A stretch of 64,000 bases of DNA. Origin: DASPWW01 sp963841715. Its GTDB lineage: Bacteria > Actinomycetota > Thermoleophilia > Solirubrobacterales > 70-9. This document shows positions 8,058-16,811 of the stretch, piece by piece. The notes under the pieces were generated by a model. That model did not search any database, was not told the DNA's origin, and saw nothing but the letters and a program-made list of their open reading frames with translations. The stretch is from NCBI GenBank assembly GCA_963841715.1, contig CAWJDP010000004.1:186001-250000 (forward strand). Direction: 5' to 3'. The position numbers were made by a program, and so were the translations under genes. Every line of letters begins with the position of its first letter. Within the stretch, counting starts at the first letter, position 1.

Positions 8058-8729
8058 TCAGCGGTATCTGAGCCGCGCGTAGAGGTCGCCGGCGCGGTGG
8101 CCGACGAAGAAGATCGCCAGCCACATCAGGATCCCGACGGTCGGGTTCAGCACGGCGACGGGGATCGAGAGCGCGAACACGGCCGCGATCGCCGTCGTCG
8201 CCGGCGCCGCGAAGCGGCGCTCCATCTCGGCCGCCTCGGGCCGCAGCAGCTTCGCGCGGTGCGCGTAGTAGATGCTGACCGCGAACGTCGTGTTCAACCC
8301 AAGCATGATCCCCGCGTAGAGGATCACCGCCGTGGGCTTGTCGCCGAAGTCACCGAGCACGTCGCTCGTCACCGGGACGAGCGCAACCCAGGCGAGGTAG
8401 AGGATGTTGAGGCTCATCAGCTTGTTGTCGAAGCGCTGGAGGCTCGAGTAGAAGCGGTGGTGAGCGAGCCACAGCCGACCGAGGACGGCGAAGCTGATCG
8501 CGTACGCGAGCAGGTCCCCGCGGCGGTCCCAGAGCACGTCGCCGATCGCCTTCGACGCCGGCAGGTCGGTCGGGACCTCGATCGTCAGCGCGAGCAGCGT
8601 GATCGCGATCGCGAACACGCCGTCGCTGAACGCGACGATTCGCGAGAACTCGAGCCCGTACTCGTCCCGGTGCCGGGAGTTGGTGAAGACGTCGCGCGCC
8701 TTCTGCGCAGCCTTGAGATCCGGGTCCAT
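8058..8729 (-). CDS. TMEM175-family potassium channel-like membrane protein (DUF1211)
   Basis: 223 residues starting MDPDLKAAQKA after a good SD (AAAGGAGAACGGG). The first membrane helix has the family signature RIVAFSDGVFAIAITLLAL (FSD motif) that lines the pore in bacterial TMEM175 channels; six hydrophobic segments follow, including LLAYAISFAVLGRLWLAHHR and MSLNILYLAWVALVPVTSD. Bacterial members form tetrameric potassium-leak channels. It is divergent from a permease gene with only 60 bases between starts. The family assignment is firm; selectivity is inferred from characterised homologues. Confidence 0.85.
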   Translation of the reverse strand: MDPDLKAAQKARDVFTNSRHRDEYGLEFSRIVAFSDGVFAIAITLLALTIEVPTDLPASKAIGDVLWDRRGDLLAYAISFAVLGRLWLAHHRFYSSLQRFDNKLMSLNILYLAWVALVPVTSDVLGDFGDKPTAVILYAGIMLGLNTTFAVSIYYAHRAKLLRPEAAEMERRFAAPATTAIAAVFALSIPVAVLNPTVGILMWLAIFFVGHRAGDLYARLRYR

Positions 8730-8789
8730 CCCGTTCTCCTTTACGGGCGCGCGCCGTGAAACCCTGCCCGGCGGGTCCGGTGCGTCACG

Positions 8790-9917
8790 ATGTCTCCCGT
8801 GGGCGAGGTAATGAGCACGATCGGCGAGGGCTTCAAGCAGTCGTTCCTGATGGCGTACGAGGTCTGGTGGGCGCTCGTGCTCGGGTTCGCGATCTCGGCG
8901 ATCGTCCAGGCGTGGGTGCCGCGCGAGCGGATCGAGGCGACGCTGTCCGGGCGCGGCCCGGGGCCGATCGCCTGGGCGACCGGGCTCGGGGCGGCGTCGT
9001 CGTCTTGCTCCTACGCGGCGATCGCGATCGCCCGCTCGCTGTTCGCGCGCGGGGCCTCGGCTGCGTCGGCGATCGCGTTCCAGTTCTCCTCCACCAACCT
9101 CGTCTGGGAGCTCGGGCTCGTGCTCTGGGTCCTGATCGGGTGGCAGTTCACGCTCGGCGAGTACGTCGGCGGGATCGTGATGATCGTGCTGATGGCGCTG
9201 ATCCTGCGGCTGTTCGTCTCGCCGCGGCTCGAGGAGATCGCGCGACGCAACGCGCAGCGGGTCGAGACCCACCACGATGGCCCCACGGAGGACCCGGATG
9301 GCTGGCGCGAGCGCCTGACCTCGGTCGGCTCGTGGACCGAGGTGGCGCAGAACTTCCGCGCCGACTGGGGGATGCTGTGGAAGGAAATCATGATCGGCTT
9401 CCTGCTCGCGGGATTCATCGGCCTGCTCGGCAACGACTTCTTCAACTTCCTGTTCATCGAGGACGCGCCCGCGTGGCTGCGGACGATCGAGAACGTGATC
9501 GCCGGGCCGCTGATCGCGGTGCTGAGCTTCGTGTGCTCGGTCGGCAACGTCCCGCTCGCGGCCGTGCTGTGGTCCGGCGGGATCAGCTTCGCCGGCGTGA
9601 TGGCGTTCATCTTCGCCGACCTGATCGTGCTCCCAATCGTGATCGCGTACAGCAAGTACTACGGCTGGGCGTACGCGCTGCGGATCACGGCGCTGATGTT
9701 CGTGACGATGGTCGCGGCGGCGCTGGTCGTCGACGGACTGTTCAGCGCCCTCGACATCATCCCGTCGACACGACCGTCGCGCGGCGACATCTTCGGCTCG
9801 ATCGCAGTCAACTACAAGCTGTTCCTGAACACCCTCGGGCTCGTGATCTTCGCTGTGCTGTTCTGGCTCACCACGCGACCCGAGGCGCACCGGGAGCGGG
9901 TCGCACACGCCCACTGA
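8790..9917 (+). CDS. Permease of the ArsP/YraQ family (DUF318)
   Basis: A 375-residue polytopic membrane protein with about eight hydrophobic segments in two halves. Conserved family elements are the Cys-containing GAASSSCSYAAIAIARSLF in the first half and the matching VCSVGNVPLAAVLWSGG plus FADLIVLPIVIAYSKYYG in the second, which is the internal duplication of COG0701 permeases. Related ArsP proteins export methylated arsenicals; no arsR or other arsenic gene is nearby, so substrate is unknown. An ATG at 8811 is an alternative start. Confidence 0.8.
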   Translation: MSPVGEVMSTIGEGFKQSFLMAYEVWWALVLGFAISAIVQAWVPRERIEATLSGRGPGPIAWATGLGAASSSCSYAAIAIARSLFARGASAASAIAFQFSSTNLVWELGLVLWVLIGWQFTLGEYVGGIVMIVLMALILRLFVSPRLEEIARRNAQRVETHHDGPTEDPDGWRERLTSVGSWTEVAQNFRADWGMLWKEIMIGFLLAGFIGLLGNDFFNFLFIEDAPAWLRTIENVIAGPLIAVLSFVCSVGNVPLAAVLWSGGISFAGVMAFIFADLIVLPIVIAYSKYYGWAYALRITALMFVTMVAAALVVDGLFSALDIIPSTRPSRGDIFGSIAVNYKLFLNTLGLVIFAVLFWLTTRPEAHRERVAHAH

Positions 9918-9977
9918 TCCGCCCCCGGAGCGCTACCCTGCGCTCGGCGCCCCGAATGCGGTCGCACCCCCTCGCTG

Positions 9978-10790
9978 ATGACCGACGAGCAGAATGACCT
10001 GCGCAAGCTCGCCATCGTCCCCGCCTATAACGAGGAGCGGATGGTGAGGCGAGTCGTGCGCGAGATCCGCCGCCACGCTCCCGACTTCGACATCGTCGTT
10101 GTCGACGACGGATCGACCGACCGGACGGTGATCGAGGCGCAGGCCGAGGACGTGGCCGTGATCCGCCATCCGTTCAACCTCGGGATCGGCGGCGCCGTGC
10201 AGTCGGGATTCAAGTACGCGCTCGCGCACGGCTACGACGTCGCGGCCCAGGTCGACGGCGACGGACAGCACAAGCCCGCACACCTCGCCGACCTCGTCGA
10301 GCAGTTGCGCACCGGCGGCAGCGCGGACATGGTCTGCGGCAGCCGCTTTCTCGAGAACCCCGGGTACAAGGTCCCGATCGGCCGCCGGATCGGGAACCTG
10401 ATCTTCTCGGTCGTGCTGAGCGCGATCGTCCGCCGGCGGATCACCGACCCGACCTCGGGCTTCCGGGCGACCAACCGGCGCGGGATCGAGCTCTTCGCGC
10501 GCGACTATCCCCACGACTACCCCGAGGTCGAGGCGATCCTGATGATCCACGCCCACCGACTGCGCCTGCATGAGGTGCCGGTGCGGATGAACGCGCGCGG
10601 GTTCGGGCGCTCGTCGATCGACTACCCCCGCAGCGCCTACTACATGGCCAAGGTCCTGCTCGCGATCTTCGTCGGCCTGTTTCGCCGTCGACCCGTCCCG
10701 GACGAGAAGCCGCCGGACCGGCCCGAAGGCGAGGGTGTCGCGCCCGCGGCGCCGATCACCGACGAGCACACCGCGGTCAAGGGCGCGTAG
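9978..10790 (+). CDS. Glycosyltransferase family 2 (polyprenyl-phosphate sugar transferase type)
   Basis: A 270-residue GT-A enzyme. Motifs: IVPAYNEERMVRRVV (nucleotide binding), IVVVDDGSTDRT (first Asp pair), VDGDGQHKP (metal-binding DxD), and the DPM1-like region TDPTSGFRATNRRGIELF. It lacks C-terminal membrane helices, but the next gene, two bases on, encodes a small DUF2304 membrane protein, a pairing repeatedly seen for dolichol-/polyprenyl-phosphate mannosyl- or glucosyltransferases. It probably loads a sugar on a lipid carrier for the GT-C enzymes or cell-surface glycans; two other glycosylation-type genes lie within 5 kb. Confidence 0.85.
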   Translation: MTDEQNDLRKLAIVPAYNEERMVRRVVREIRRHAPDFDIVVVDDGSTDRTVIEAQAEDVAVIRHPFNLGIGGAVQSGFKYALAHGYDVAAQVDGDGQHKPAHLADLVEQLRTGGSADMVCGSRFLENPGYKVPIGRRIGNLIFSVVLSAIVRRRITDPTSGFRATNRRGIELFARDYPHDYPEVEAILMIHAHRLRLHEVPVRMNARGFGRSSIDYPRSAYYMAKVLLAIFVGLFRRRPVPDEKPPDRPEGEGVAPAAPITDEHTAVKGA

Positions 10791-10792
10791 CG

Positions 10793-11248
10793 ATGCTCGT
10801 CGCGGCGCAGAGCGGGCTCGACACGCGGGTCCAGGTCGCGGCGATCATCGTCACGGCGGTGATGCTTGGGGTCGTGCTCGAGCTGGTGCGGCGGCGGCGG
10901 CTGATCGAGCGCTACGCGCTGCTGTGGATGATTGTCGCGGTCGCGCTGCTCGTGCTGGCGATTTGGAACCAGCTGCTCTCGTTCGCCGCCGACCACCTCG
11001 GGATCAAGGTTCCGTCGAACTTCCTCTTCCTCGCCGCGTTCGGGGTCGCGTTCCTGCTCCTGCTCCAGTTCTCGGTTGTCACCTCGCGGCTCTCCGAGGA
11101 GACGAAGATCCTCGCCCAGGAGGTCGCGCGGCTCGACGAGCGGCTGCGCGCGCTGCGCCGCTCGCGAAACGGTGATCAGCCCGAGGACGACGACGAGTCG
11201 CGCGATCCGGACGAGACCGCGAGCAGCGCCCGGACCAGCGACCAGTAG
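10793..11248 (+). CDS. DUF2304 membrane protein, partner of the glycosyltransferase
   Basis: 151 residues: three hydrophobic helices (VAAIIVTAVMLGVVLELV, YALLWMIVAVALLVLAIW, FLFLAAFGVAFLLLLQFSV) followed by a coiled-coil helix (LSEETKILAQEVARLDERLR) and an acidic tail. This is the DUF2304 layout. The start is two bases after the glycosyltransferase stop, so the two are co-translated; the likely role is to anchor the soluble transferase at the membrane. Its 3' end overlaps the convergent glycosyltransferase frame at 11176-11248. Confidence 0.8.
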   Translation: MLVAAQSGLDTRVQVAAIIVTAVMLGVVLELVRRRRLIERYALLWMIVAVALLVLAIWNQLLSFAADHLGIKVPSNFLFLAAFGVAFLLLLQFSVVTSRLSEETKILAQEVARLDERLRALRRSRNGDQPEDDDESRDPDETASSARTSDQ

Positions 11249-12256
11249 GTGCGAAGCGCCCACCGCAGCGGGAGCTGACGTCGCCGCGCGCCCGAGGTAC
11301 GGCGAGGAGAGATCGGCGCTGAGCGCGGTGGCGAACTCGCTCGCGTCGATCCGACGCCGGGCCTGGATCTCACGGCGCTCGCGCCGCAGGCGCGGCATCC
11401 ACCTCGCCACCTCGATCCAGGCGCGGACCTTCTGAGGCCCCCAACCCCCCGCGAGCGCGATCGCGAGCAGCGCGATCTCGGTCGCCAGCAGCGCCGGCGC
11501 CAGCAGCGCCAGCAGCGCCGCAGGGTAGGTCCTGATCAGCGTCGCCCAGCGGTTGCGCTCGAGGTACAGCCACTTCGCGGCGCCCTTCTCGAACTCGTAG
11601 CTGTGCTCGACCGCCGCCTCAGGCTCGATCCCGATCCGCCCGCCGTCGAGGCGCAGACGCAGCGAGAGATCGACGTCCTCGTGGTAGAGGAAGAACGGCT
11701 CCGGGAAGCCGCCGAGCCGCTCCCACCTCGCACGGGGGACCGCGAGGCATGCGCCGGAGAGGAACGCGACCTCGCCGCGGGAGACCTCGGCGGCGGGGAG
11801 GCCGGCGCCGCCGGCCCAGGCGATTCCCGTGAAGTGGACAATGCCGCCGGAGCTGTTGACCCTGGCTCCGGCGCCGGTCGTGACCAGCCCCATCCACGCC
11901 GCCCAGTCGCGACCCTCGCGAAGCGGTCTCCGGATCGCGGCCGCGAACCCGGGCGCGGGGACGGCGTCGGGGTTCAGCAGCACGAGCAGCTCCCGAGACG
12001 CGGCGCGCGCGCCCGCGTCGCAGGCCGCCGCGAAGCCGAGGTTCCGCGACTGCTCGATCACCGTTGCGCCGGGAATGAGGTCCCGCGCCACGCCCGCCGA
12101 GCCGTCCTCGGAGGCGTTGTCGACGACGATCAGCTCGTCGCCGGGCTCGAGCTCGGCGTCGAGGGCCGGGAGCGCGTGCTCGATCGCGTCGCGGCTGTTG
12201 AACGTGACAATGACGACCGAGATGCCGCCCCCGGCCGCGCCGTCGCCGGCGCTCAA
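11176..12256 (-). CDS. Glycosyltransferase family 2, rhamnosyltransferase-like, with a frameshift near its 3' end
   Basis: N-terminal GT-A domain is intact: ISVVIVTFNSRDAIEHAL, ELIVVDNASEDGS, LLVLLNPDAVPAPGFA (DxD equivalent), and the acceptor region FFLYHEDVDLSLRLRLDGG typical of WbbL/rhamnosyltransferase-type enzymes. A C-terminal hydrophobic stretch (ALLALLAPALLATEIALLAIA) precedes a basic helix. After SSPYLGRAAT (about position 11275) the frame runs on into nonsense, while the +1 alternative frame gives a natural ending PLRWALRTYWSLVRALL, with a stop at 11176. One extra base near 11270-11280 explains this. Either a true mutation in the last 35 codons or a sequence error; the catalytic domain is unaffected. 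It begins 13 bases after the SnoaL-like gene. Confidence 0.75.
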
Positions 12257-12269
12257 CTCGCGCTCCTGC

Positions 12270-12659
12270 TCAGGCGAGGGCTTCGAGAATCGGGGCGCTG
12301 TCGGTGAACACCTGAGCGTGGACGACCTTGCCCCCGCGCAGCCGGTACACCCATACGACCTCGAATTCCAAGTCGTTGCCGCTCTTCGTCTGACCCGCGG
12401 CGCGGACGACGACGACGACGTGATCGTCGTCGGCCCCGAGGACCTTCTCGGGAACCGGCTTGAACTGGTCGAAGCTGTCGTTCAGCTTCGCCACGAAGTC
12501 CCTGAAGCCGTCCGGCCCGACGTAGGTTCCTCCCCATGGCAGCGAGTCGGGCGTGATCAGCTCCCCCGACGGGTCGATCGCCTCCGCGGCGGCGTCGAGG
12601 TCTCCCTTGCGGAACGCCTCCCACGCCGACTCGATCACATCTACGTTGTCCTGCGCCAT
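12270..12659 (-). CDS. SnoaL-like/NTF2-fold protein
   Basis: 129 residues beginning MAQDNVDVIESAWEAFRKGD after a strong SD (GGAGGA, five bases before the ATG). The pattern of an N-terminal helix, DPSGELITPDSLPWGGTYVGPDGFRDFV and C-terminal strands (FEVVWVYRLRGGKVVHAQVF) is the SnoaL/DUF1486-type cone-shaped NTF2 fold. Such proteins are ketosteroid-isomerase-like enzymes or small ligand binders; no specific reaction can be assigned. It is followed by the glycosyltransferase gene and preceded by tRNA-Thr(CGU). Confidence 0.75.
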   Translation of the reverse strand: MAQDNVDVIESAWEAFRKGDLDAAAEAIDPSGELITPDSLPWGGTYVGPDGFRDFVAKLNDSFDQFKPVPEKVLGADDDHVVVVVRAAGQTKSGNDLEFEVVWVYRLRGGKVVHAQVFTDSAPILEALA

Positions 12660-12737
12660 CTGGTTCCTCCGCTGCGCGGCAGTATCTCGTTTCCACCTCG
12701 TCCGCGCCGCGCTCCCACCGCGCTCGCACAGACCGAG

Positions 12738-12810
12738 AGCCGGCGCCCGGACTCGAACCGGGGACCCCTTCATTACGAATGAAGTGCTCTACCAGCTGAG
12801 CTACGCCGGC
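12738..12810 (-). tRNA. tRNA-Thr (anticodon CGU)
   Basis: A 73-nt cloverleaf on the minus strand: acceptor GCCGGCG/CGCCGGC, D arm GCTCAGCTGGTAGAGC, anticodon stem CTTCA/TGAAG with loop TTCGTAA (anticodon CGT, codon ACG), T arm CCGGTTCGAGTCCGG, discriminator T. CCA is not encoded. This is the second threonine isoacceptor in the window. Confidence 0.96.
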
Positions 12811-12845
12811 GACCCACCTCAGTCTATTGTCAGCCACGCGCGGCC

Positions 12846-13487
12846 TTGGCTTCCCCCGAGACCACATATCCTGAGACGGTCGCGCTTCGCGACGGCTCGC
12901 GGCTCGTCGTGCGCCCGATCCGATCCGAGGACAAGGACGCGATCGTCGCCGGCTTCGAGCGCATGAGCGCCGAGTCGCGCTTCCGGCGATTCTTCTCGCC
13001 GCTCCACAGGCTCAGCGATCGCGACCTCGAGTACCTGACCGAGGTCGACCACCACAACCACGAGGCGCTGATCGGCTTCGACCGCGAGACGGGCGGCCCG
13101 GTCGGGGTCGCGCGCTTTGTGCGCGGTCACGATCGCAGCGAGGCCGAGGTCGCGGTGACCGTGATCGACGACTGGCAGGGCCGTGGCGCCGCGTCGGCGC
13201 TCCTGAACCGCCTCGTCGAGCGGGCGCGCGAGGAGGGCGTGGAGCACTTCCTCGCACTCGTTCTCGAGGACAACGTCGAGGTGATCGAGCTGTTCGAGCA
13301 CCTGGCCCCCGAGATGAGCGTGCGCGACAGCGACTCGGGAAACGTCGAGCTGCTGATCCCGCTCCCCGAGCCCGGGAGGCGCCTGCCGCGCACGGGCCTC
13401 GGCCATGCGCTGCGAGAGGCGGCGGCGGGCACGGTGATAGCCAACCCGTGGCGCGTCATCCGCGACCGCATCGCCCGGCTGCGGTAG
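12846..13487 (+). CDS. GNAT-family N-acetyltransferase
   Basis: 213 residues from a TTG. The conserved pattern DGSRLVVRPIRSEDKDAIV, FRRFFSPLHRLSD and VIDDWQGRGAASALLNRLVERAREEG (acetyl-CoA-binding QGRGAA loop) matches the acetyltransferase domain of the protein-lysine acetyltransferase group (Pat-like, e.g. mycobacterial PatA without its cyclic-nucleotide domain). Protein acetylation is thus possible but not shown. The TTG start is uncertain; no strong SD is visible. Confidence 0.75.
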   Translation: MASPETTYPETVALRDGSRLVVRPIRSEDKDAIVAGFERMSAESRFRRFFSPLHRLSDRDLEYLTEVDHHNHEALIGFDRETGGPVGVARFVRGHDRSEAEVAVTVIDDWQGRGAASALLNRLVERAREEGVEHFLALVLEDNVEVIELFEHLAPEMSVRDSDSGNVELLIPLPEPGRRLPRTGLGHALREAAAGTVIANPWRVIRDRIARLR

Positions 13488-13518
13488 TCCCGCGCGCTGG
13501 TAACTTCATCCGCCGACC

Positions 13519-15666
13519 GTGACGATCGGCGCCTATCTGGTCGGGACGAGCGCGCTGCTCTTGCTTGTGGGCTCGCTCAGCTTCGCCGCGACCGGCCTCC
13601 GCACCACGCTCACCCCCGGCTGGAGCGGCGCGCGGGCGCGGCTCGTCGAGGCGACGATTGGCGTCGCGCTGCTGATTGTCCTCGCCGAGCTGCTCGGGAT
13701 CGTCGGCGCCCTCTCCGAGCTGCCGCTGCTCGCCGGGGCGACGGCGCTCGCCGCCGGCTCGCAGGTGCTCGTCCGCCGCGCCACGCCGCTCGCGCCGGAC
13801 GCGCAGGCGCCGCCGTGGAGCCCGCTCGACCGCCGAACGCTTGCGGTCGTCGCGGGGATCTGCGCGCTCGTCGCCGTCCGCTGGCTCGTCGGCATGATCC
13901 AGGTCCTCGACGAGGGCATCTGGGCGTTCGACGCGACCTGGTACCACATGCCGCTCGCGGCGGGGTTCGCGCAGACGGGATCGGTGACCCAGATCCCGCT
14001 GCTCGACCCGGTCTCCCTGGCGCGCTACTACCCGGCGAACTCCGAGCTCGTCCACGGCGTCGGAATCACCGTCCTGCACCGCGACCTGCTGTCGCCGGTG
14101 CTCAACCTCGGCTGGGTCGCGCTCGCGCTGCTCGCCGCGTGGTCGCTGGGGCGGCCGTTCAAGGCCGCGCCCCTGACGCTGCTCGCGGTCGCAGTGCTGC
14201 TCGTCTCGCACAGCTTCACCTCGCGCCAGCCCGGTAACGCGATGAGCGACGTCGCCGCCGCGGCGCTCTTGCTCGCGAGCGCCGCGGTGCTCGCGAACGC
14301 GTACGGACCCGGCTCGCGATGGGGGCGGCGGCCCACCGCCGCTGCGCTCGGACCTGTGGTCGTCGCCGGCCTCGCGGCGGGGCTCGCGGCGGGGACGAAG
14401 CTGAACGTGCTCGCGGCGGTGATCGCGCTCGGCGTCGCGATCGCGATCGTCGCCGAGCGCGGGTCGCGGCTGCGCGTCGGGGTCGCATGGGGAGCGGCGG
14501 CGCTCGCGACCGGCGGCTACTGGTACGCGCGCAACCTCGTCGCGACCGGAAACCCGCTGCCGTGGTTCAAGCTCGGGATCGGTCCGCTTGCGCTGCCGTC
14601 GACGCCGACCACGGACGCGCTGAGGCCCGGGTACACGGTCGTCCACTACGTCACCGAATTCACCGTCTGGCGCGAGTTCTTCCTCCCCGGGCTCCACATC
14701 TCGTTCGGGCCCGCGTGGGCGGCACTGATTGCGCTTGCGGCGACCGGCGCCACTCTCGCCGCCTTCCGGGTCTCCGACCCCGTGCGCCGCGCCCTCGGCG
14801 CCTGCGCGCTCGTCGGGATGCTCGCCTACCTCGTCACCCCGCTGAGCGCCGGCGGCTACGAGGGCAGCCCGCTGATCTTCGCGACCAACCTGCGCTGGGT
14901 CGTGGTGTTCCTGGCGCTCGGCGTGGCGCTGCTGGCGACGTCGGTGCCGGTCGAGGCGACGCGGGCCCGCAGGATGCTCGCCGTCGCGCTCACCGTGCTG
15001 TTCGCGCTCAGCCTCGCTCCGATCGGAGCGCTCGGTGATCCCCACCTCCCGGCCGCGCTGGCCGCCGTCCTGGTCGCCGGCGCGCTCGCCGCAGCCTTCG
15101 TCGTCATCGCACGGCGACACTCGGGCCTCGCGCTCGCCGCCGGCGCCGCGGGACTGGCCGTGCTCGCGGCGCTCGCCTACTGGCCGACCGCGAGCAGATA
15201 CGAGCGCGACCGCTACACGGACCTGCGCCCGGGGACGCACATGACCTCGTCGTTCAGCTGGGCGAAGCGGATCAGCGACGCCCGGATCGGGCTCGCCGGG
15301 ACGACGGCGGCGTTCTTCCAGTACCCGTTCTACGGCGACGACCTCTCGAACGCCGTCCGCTACATCGCCCACCGCGGCGCCCACGGCTCGTTCACCGCAA
15401 TCGACGACTGCGCCTCGTGGCGGCGCGCCGCCAACCGCGGCCGTTTCACCTACATCGTCACGGCCCCGCGCCTGAACTCGGTCGACCTGTTCGCGCCCGG
15501 CTTCTCGCCCGAGCGCGGCTGGGCGGGGCGCGACTCGGCGACGAGGATCATCAGGCGCAGTGGGCCCGTCGCCGTGTTCAAGGTCGACGGCCGCCTCCAC
15601 CCCGGCGGCTGCCTCGATCACCGCTCGGCGCCAACCCTGCGCGCGGACCGGGCCAGCGCTTCTTGA
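13519..15666 (+). CDS. Large polytopic membrane protein, GT-C glycosyltransferase-like
   Basis: 715 residues from a GTG, with at least ten predicted membrane segments spread along the chain and a C-terminal soluble part of about 150 residues. The first extracytoplasmic loop contains IWAFDATWYHMPLAAGFAQTG, a DxxxxH-type acidic loop in the position where GT-C enzymes place their catalytic acids, and a Tyr/Pro segment DPVSLARYYPANSELVHG follows. The overall arrangement suggests a lipid-linked sugar transferase or a related cell-envelope enzyme, fitting with the two GT2 genes nearby. I do not recognise a specific family member. Confidence 0.6.
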   Translation: MTIGAYLVGTSALLLLVGSLSFAATGLRTTLTPGWSGARARLVEATIGVALLIVLAELLGIVGALSELPLLAGATALAAGSQVLVRRATPLAPDAQAPPWSPLDRRTLAVVAGICALVAVRWLVGMIQVLDEGIWAFDATWYHMPLAAGFAQTGSVTQIPLLDPVSLARYYPANSELVHGVGITVLHRDLLSPVLNLGWVALALLAAWSLGRPFKAAPLTLLAVAVLLVSHSFTSRQPGNAMSDVAAAALLLASAAVLANAYGPGSRWGRRPTAAALGPVVVAGLAAGLAAGTKLNVLAAVIALGVAIAIVAERGSRLRVGVAWGAAALATGGYWYARNLVATGNPLPWFKLGIGPLALPSTPTTDALRPGYTVVHYVTEFTVWREFFLPGLHISFGPAWAALIALAATGATLAAFRVSDPVRRALGACALVGMLAYLVTPLSAGGYEGSPLIFATNLRWVVVFLALGVALLATSVPVEATRARRMLAVALTVLFALSLAPIGALGDPHLPAALAAVLVAGALAAAFVVIARRHSGLALAAGAAGLAVLAALAYWPTASRYERDRYTDLRPGTHMTSSFSWAKRISDARIGLAGTTAAFFQYPFYGDDLSNAVRYIAHRGAHGSFTAIDDCASWRRAANRGRFTYIVTAPRLNSVDLFAPGFSPERGWAGRDSATRIIRRSGPVAVFKVDGRLHPGGCLDHRSAPTLRADRASAS

Positions 15667-15702
15667 CGAAACCGGCTCGTCAGCTCGGACCCCGCGCCGG
15701 TG

Positions 15703-16722
15703 CTACTTGAGCTTGACCTTCACCTTTCCGCCGACCGGGAGCACGGTCCCCGGCTTCGGGCTCTGCTTCTTGACCTTGCCGCCCTTGCGGCCCTTGACCT
15801 TGCCGATCTTGCACTGGGCGCCCTTCAGCGCCTTTTTCGCCTTCTTCAGCTTCTTGCGCTTGAGGTTGGGGACGACGCAGCCCTCGTAGGTGAACTGGTC
15901 CGCGGCTACGGTCGGGCTCGCGCCGGGGTTCTCGATGCCGACGTCCACCGCACCCGGCTGGCCGGGCGGCGACACGGCGGTGATCTGAGCGTCGCTGTCG
16001 ACGTTGAAGCTGGCCGACGGGGTGCCTCCGAAGCTGACCGCGGTCGTGCCGGTGAAGTCCTGCCCCTGGATCGTGACCGAGGTCCCCCCCGCCGCCGGAC
16101 CGGACGCCGGACTCAGCGACGAGACTCCGGGCAGCGGCTGAATGTCGGCGTTGAACGCGATCTCGGGGGGGAACGGTCCGAAGGTTGGCCCACGAGGGTT
16201 CGTGTTGTCGGCGAGCGGCGGGTCCCACGTGACGAAGCCCGCGCCAGCGGTTGACGCCGTCCCGATCTGCTCGGTGTTGCTCGTGGGGTTGAGGCCGATC
16301 GAATCGCCGGCCTTGATCGGCAGGTTGGTCGGGAACGCCTCCGTGCCGACGCTCTGCGGCGACCCCGTCGTGCTCGTTCCAGCCCCGATGAACGTGCCGA
16401 AGCCGGCTGGATGCAGCACGCGCAGCTTGAACCCCTCCATCGCCGGTCCGGATGCGCCCTTGACCCGCCAGGCCACGACTGTGCCGTCGACGGGAGATGT
16501 CAGCTTGGCCCCCGGGAGCGCTGATTGGGACACGGTGCACGGGCTGCTGCATACGGCTGATCCCGAGAACGTCGCTGTCAGCGGGCTCCCGATCGTAACC
16601 GTGTTCGCGCCGGCGCTCGGGGCCGCGGCGAGGGTGAGGCCGGCGGCGAGGGTCGCGAGGATGGAAGCGCGACGTCGCCGTCTCACTTTGGCGCTGCGGT
16701 TCGGCGTCGGCCCTGACGGCAT
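15703..16722 (-). CDS. Secreted protein with IPT/TIG and C-terminal PASTA-like domain
   Basis: 339 residues from the ATG at 16722. A basic N terminus (KVRRRRRAS) and hydrophobic stretch ILATLAAGLTLAAAPSAGA form a signal peptide. The middle contains an IPT/TIG beta-sandwich (SSLSPASGPAAGGTSVTIQG, then FGGTPSASFNV). The last 60 residues look like one PASTA domain (CVVPNLKRKKLKKAKKALK to QSPKPGTVLPVGGKVKVKLK) that is unusually rich in Lys. PASTA domains bind peptidoglycan fragments in other proteins, so cell-wall association is likely. It is the last gene of a minus-strand run behind a two-component system. Confidence 0.75.
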   Translation of the reverse strand: MPSGPTPNRSAKVRRRRRASILATLAAGLTLAAAPSAGANTVTIGSPLTATFSGSAVCSSPCTVSQSALPGAKLTSPVDGTVVAWRVKGASGPAMEGFKLRVLHPAGFGTFIGAGTSTTGSPQSVGTEAFPTNLPIKAGDSIGLNPTSNTEQIGTASTAGAGFVTWDPPLADNTNPRGPTFGPFPPEIAFNADIQPLPGVSSLSPASGPAAGGTSVTIQGQDFTGTTAVSFGGTPSASFNVDSDAQITAVSPPGQPGAVDVGIENPGASPTVAADQFTYEGCVVPNLKRKKLKKAKKALKGAQCKIGKVKGRKGGKVKKQSPKPGTVLPVGGKVKVKLK

Positions 16723-16811
16723 CTGCCTCTCACTCTCGTCCGCGGAAGGCTTGCTCCCTCCGCCCCGGCTCGGCAAGCATAGCCCTCGGCCCGCCGTCCT
16801 CCAAGCTCGAT

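Noticed and set aside
8058..9914. 618-codon minus-strand frame covering a permease and the TMEM175-like gene
   Set aside because: Only the last 223 codons are a real protein; the rest is antisense to the permease and low-complexity (Arg/Asp/Glu/Gln-rich), typical for GC-rich shadow frames.
13456..15621. 721-codon minus-strand frame opposite the GT-C-like membrane protein
   Set aside because: Composition is Arg/Gly/Glu-rich without domains, while the plus strand has clear membrane helices.
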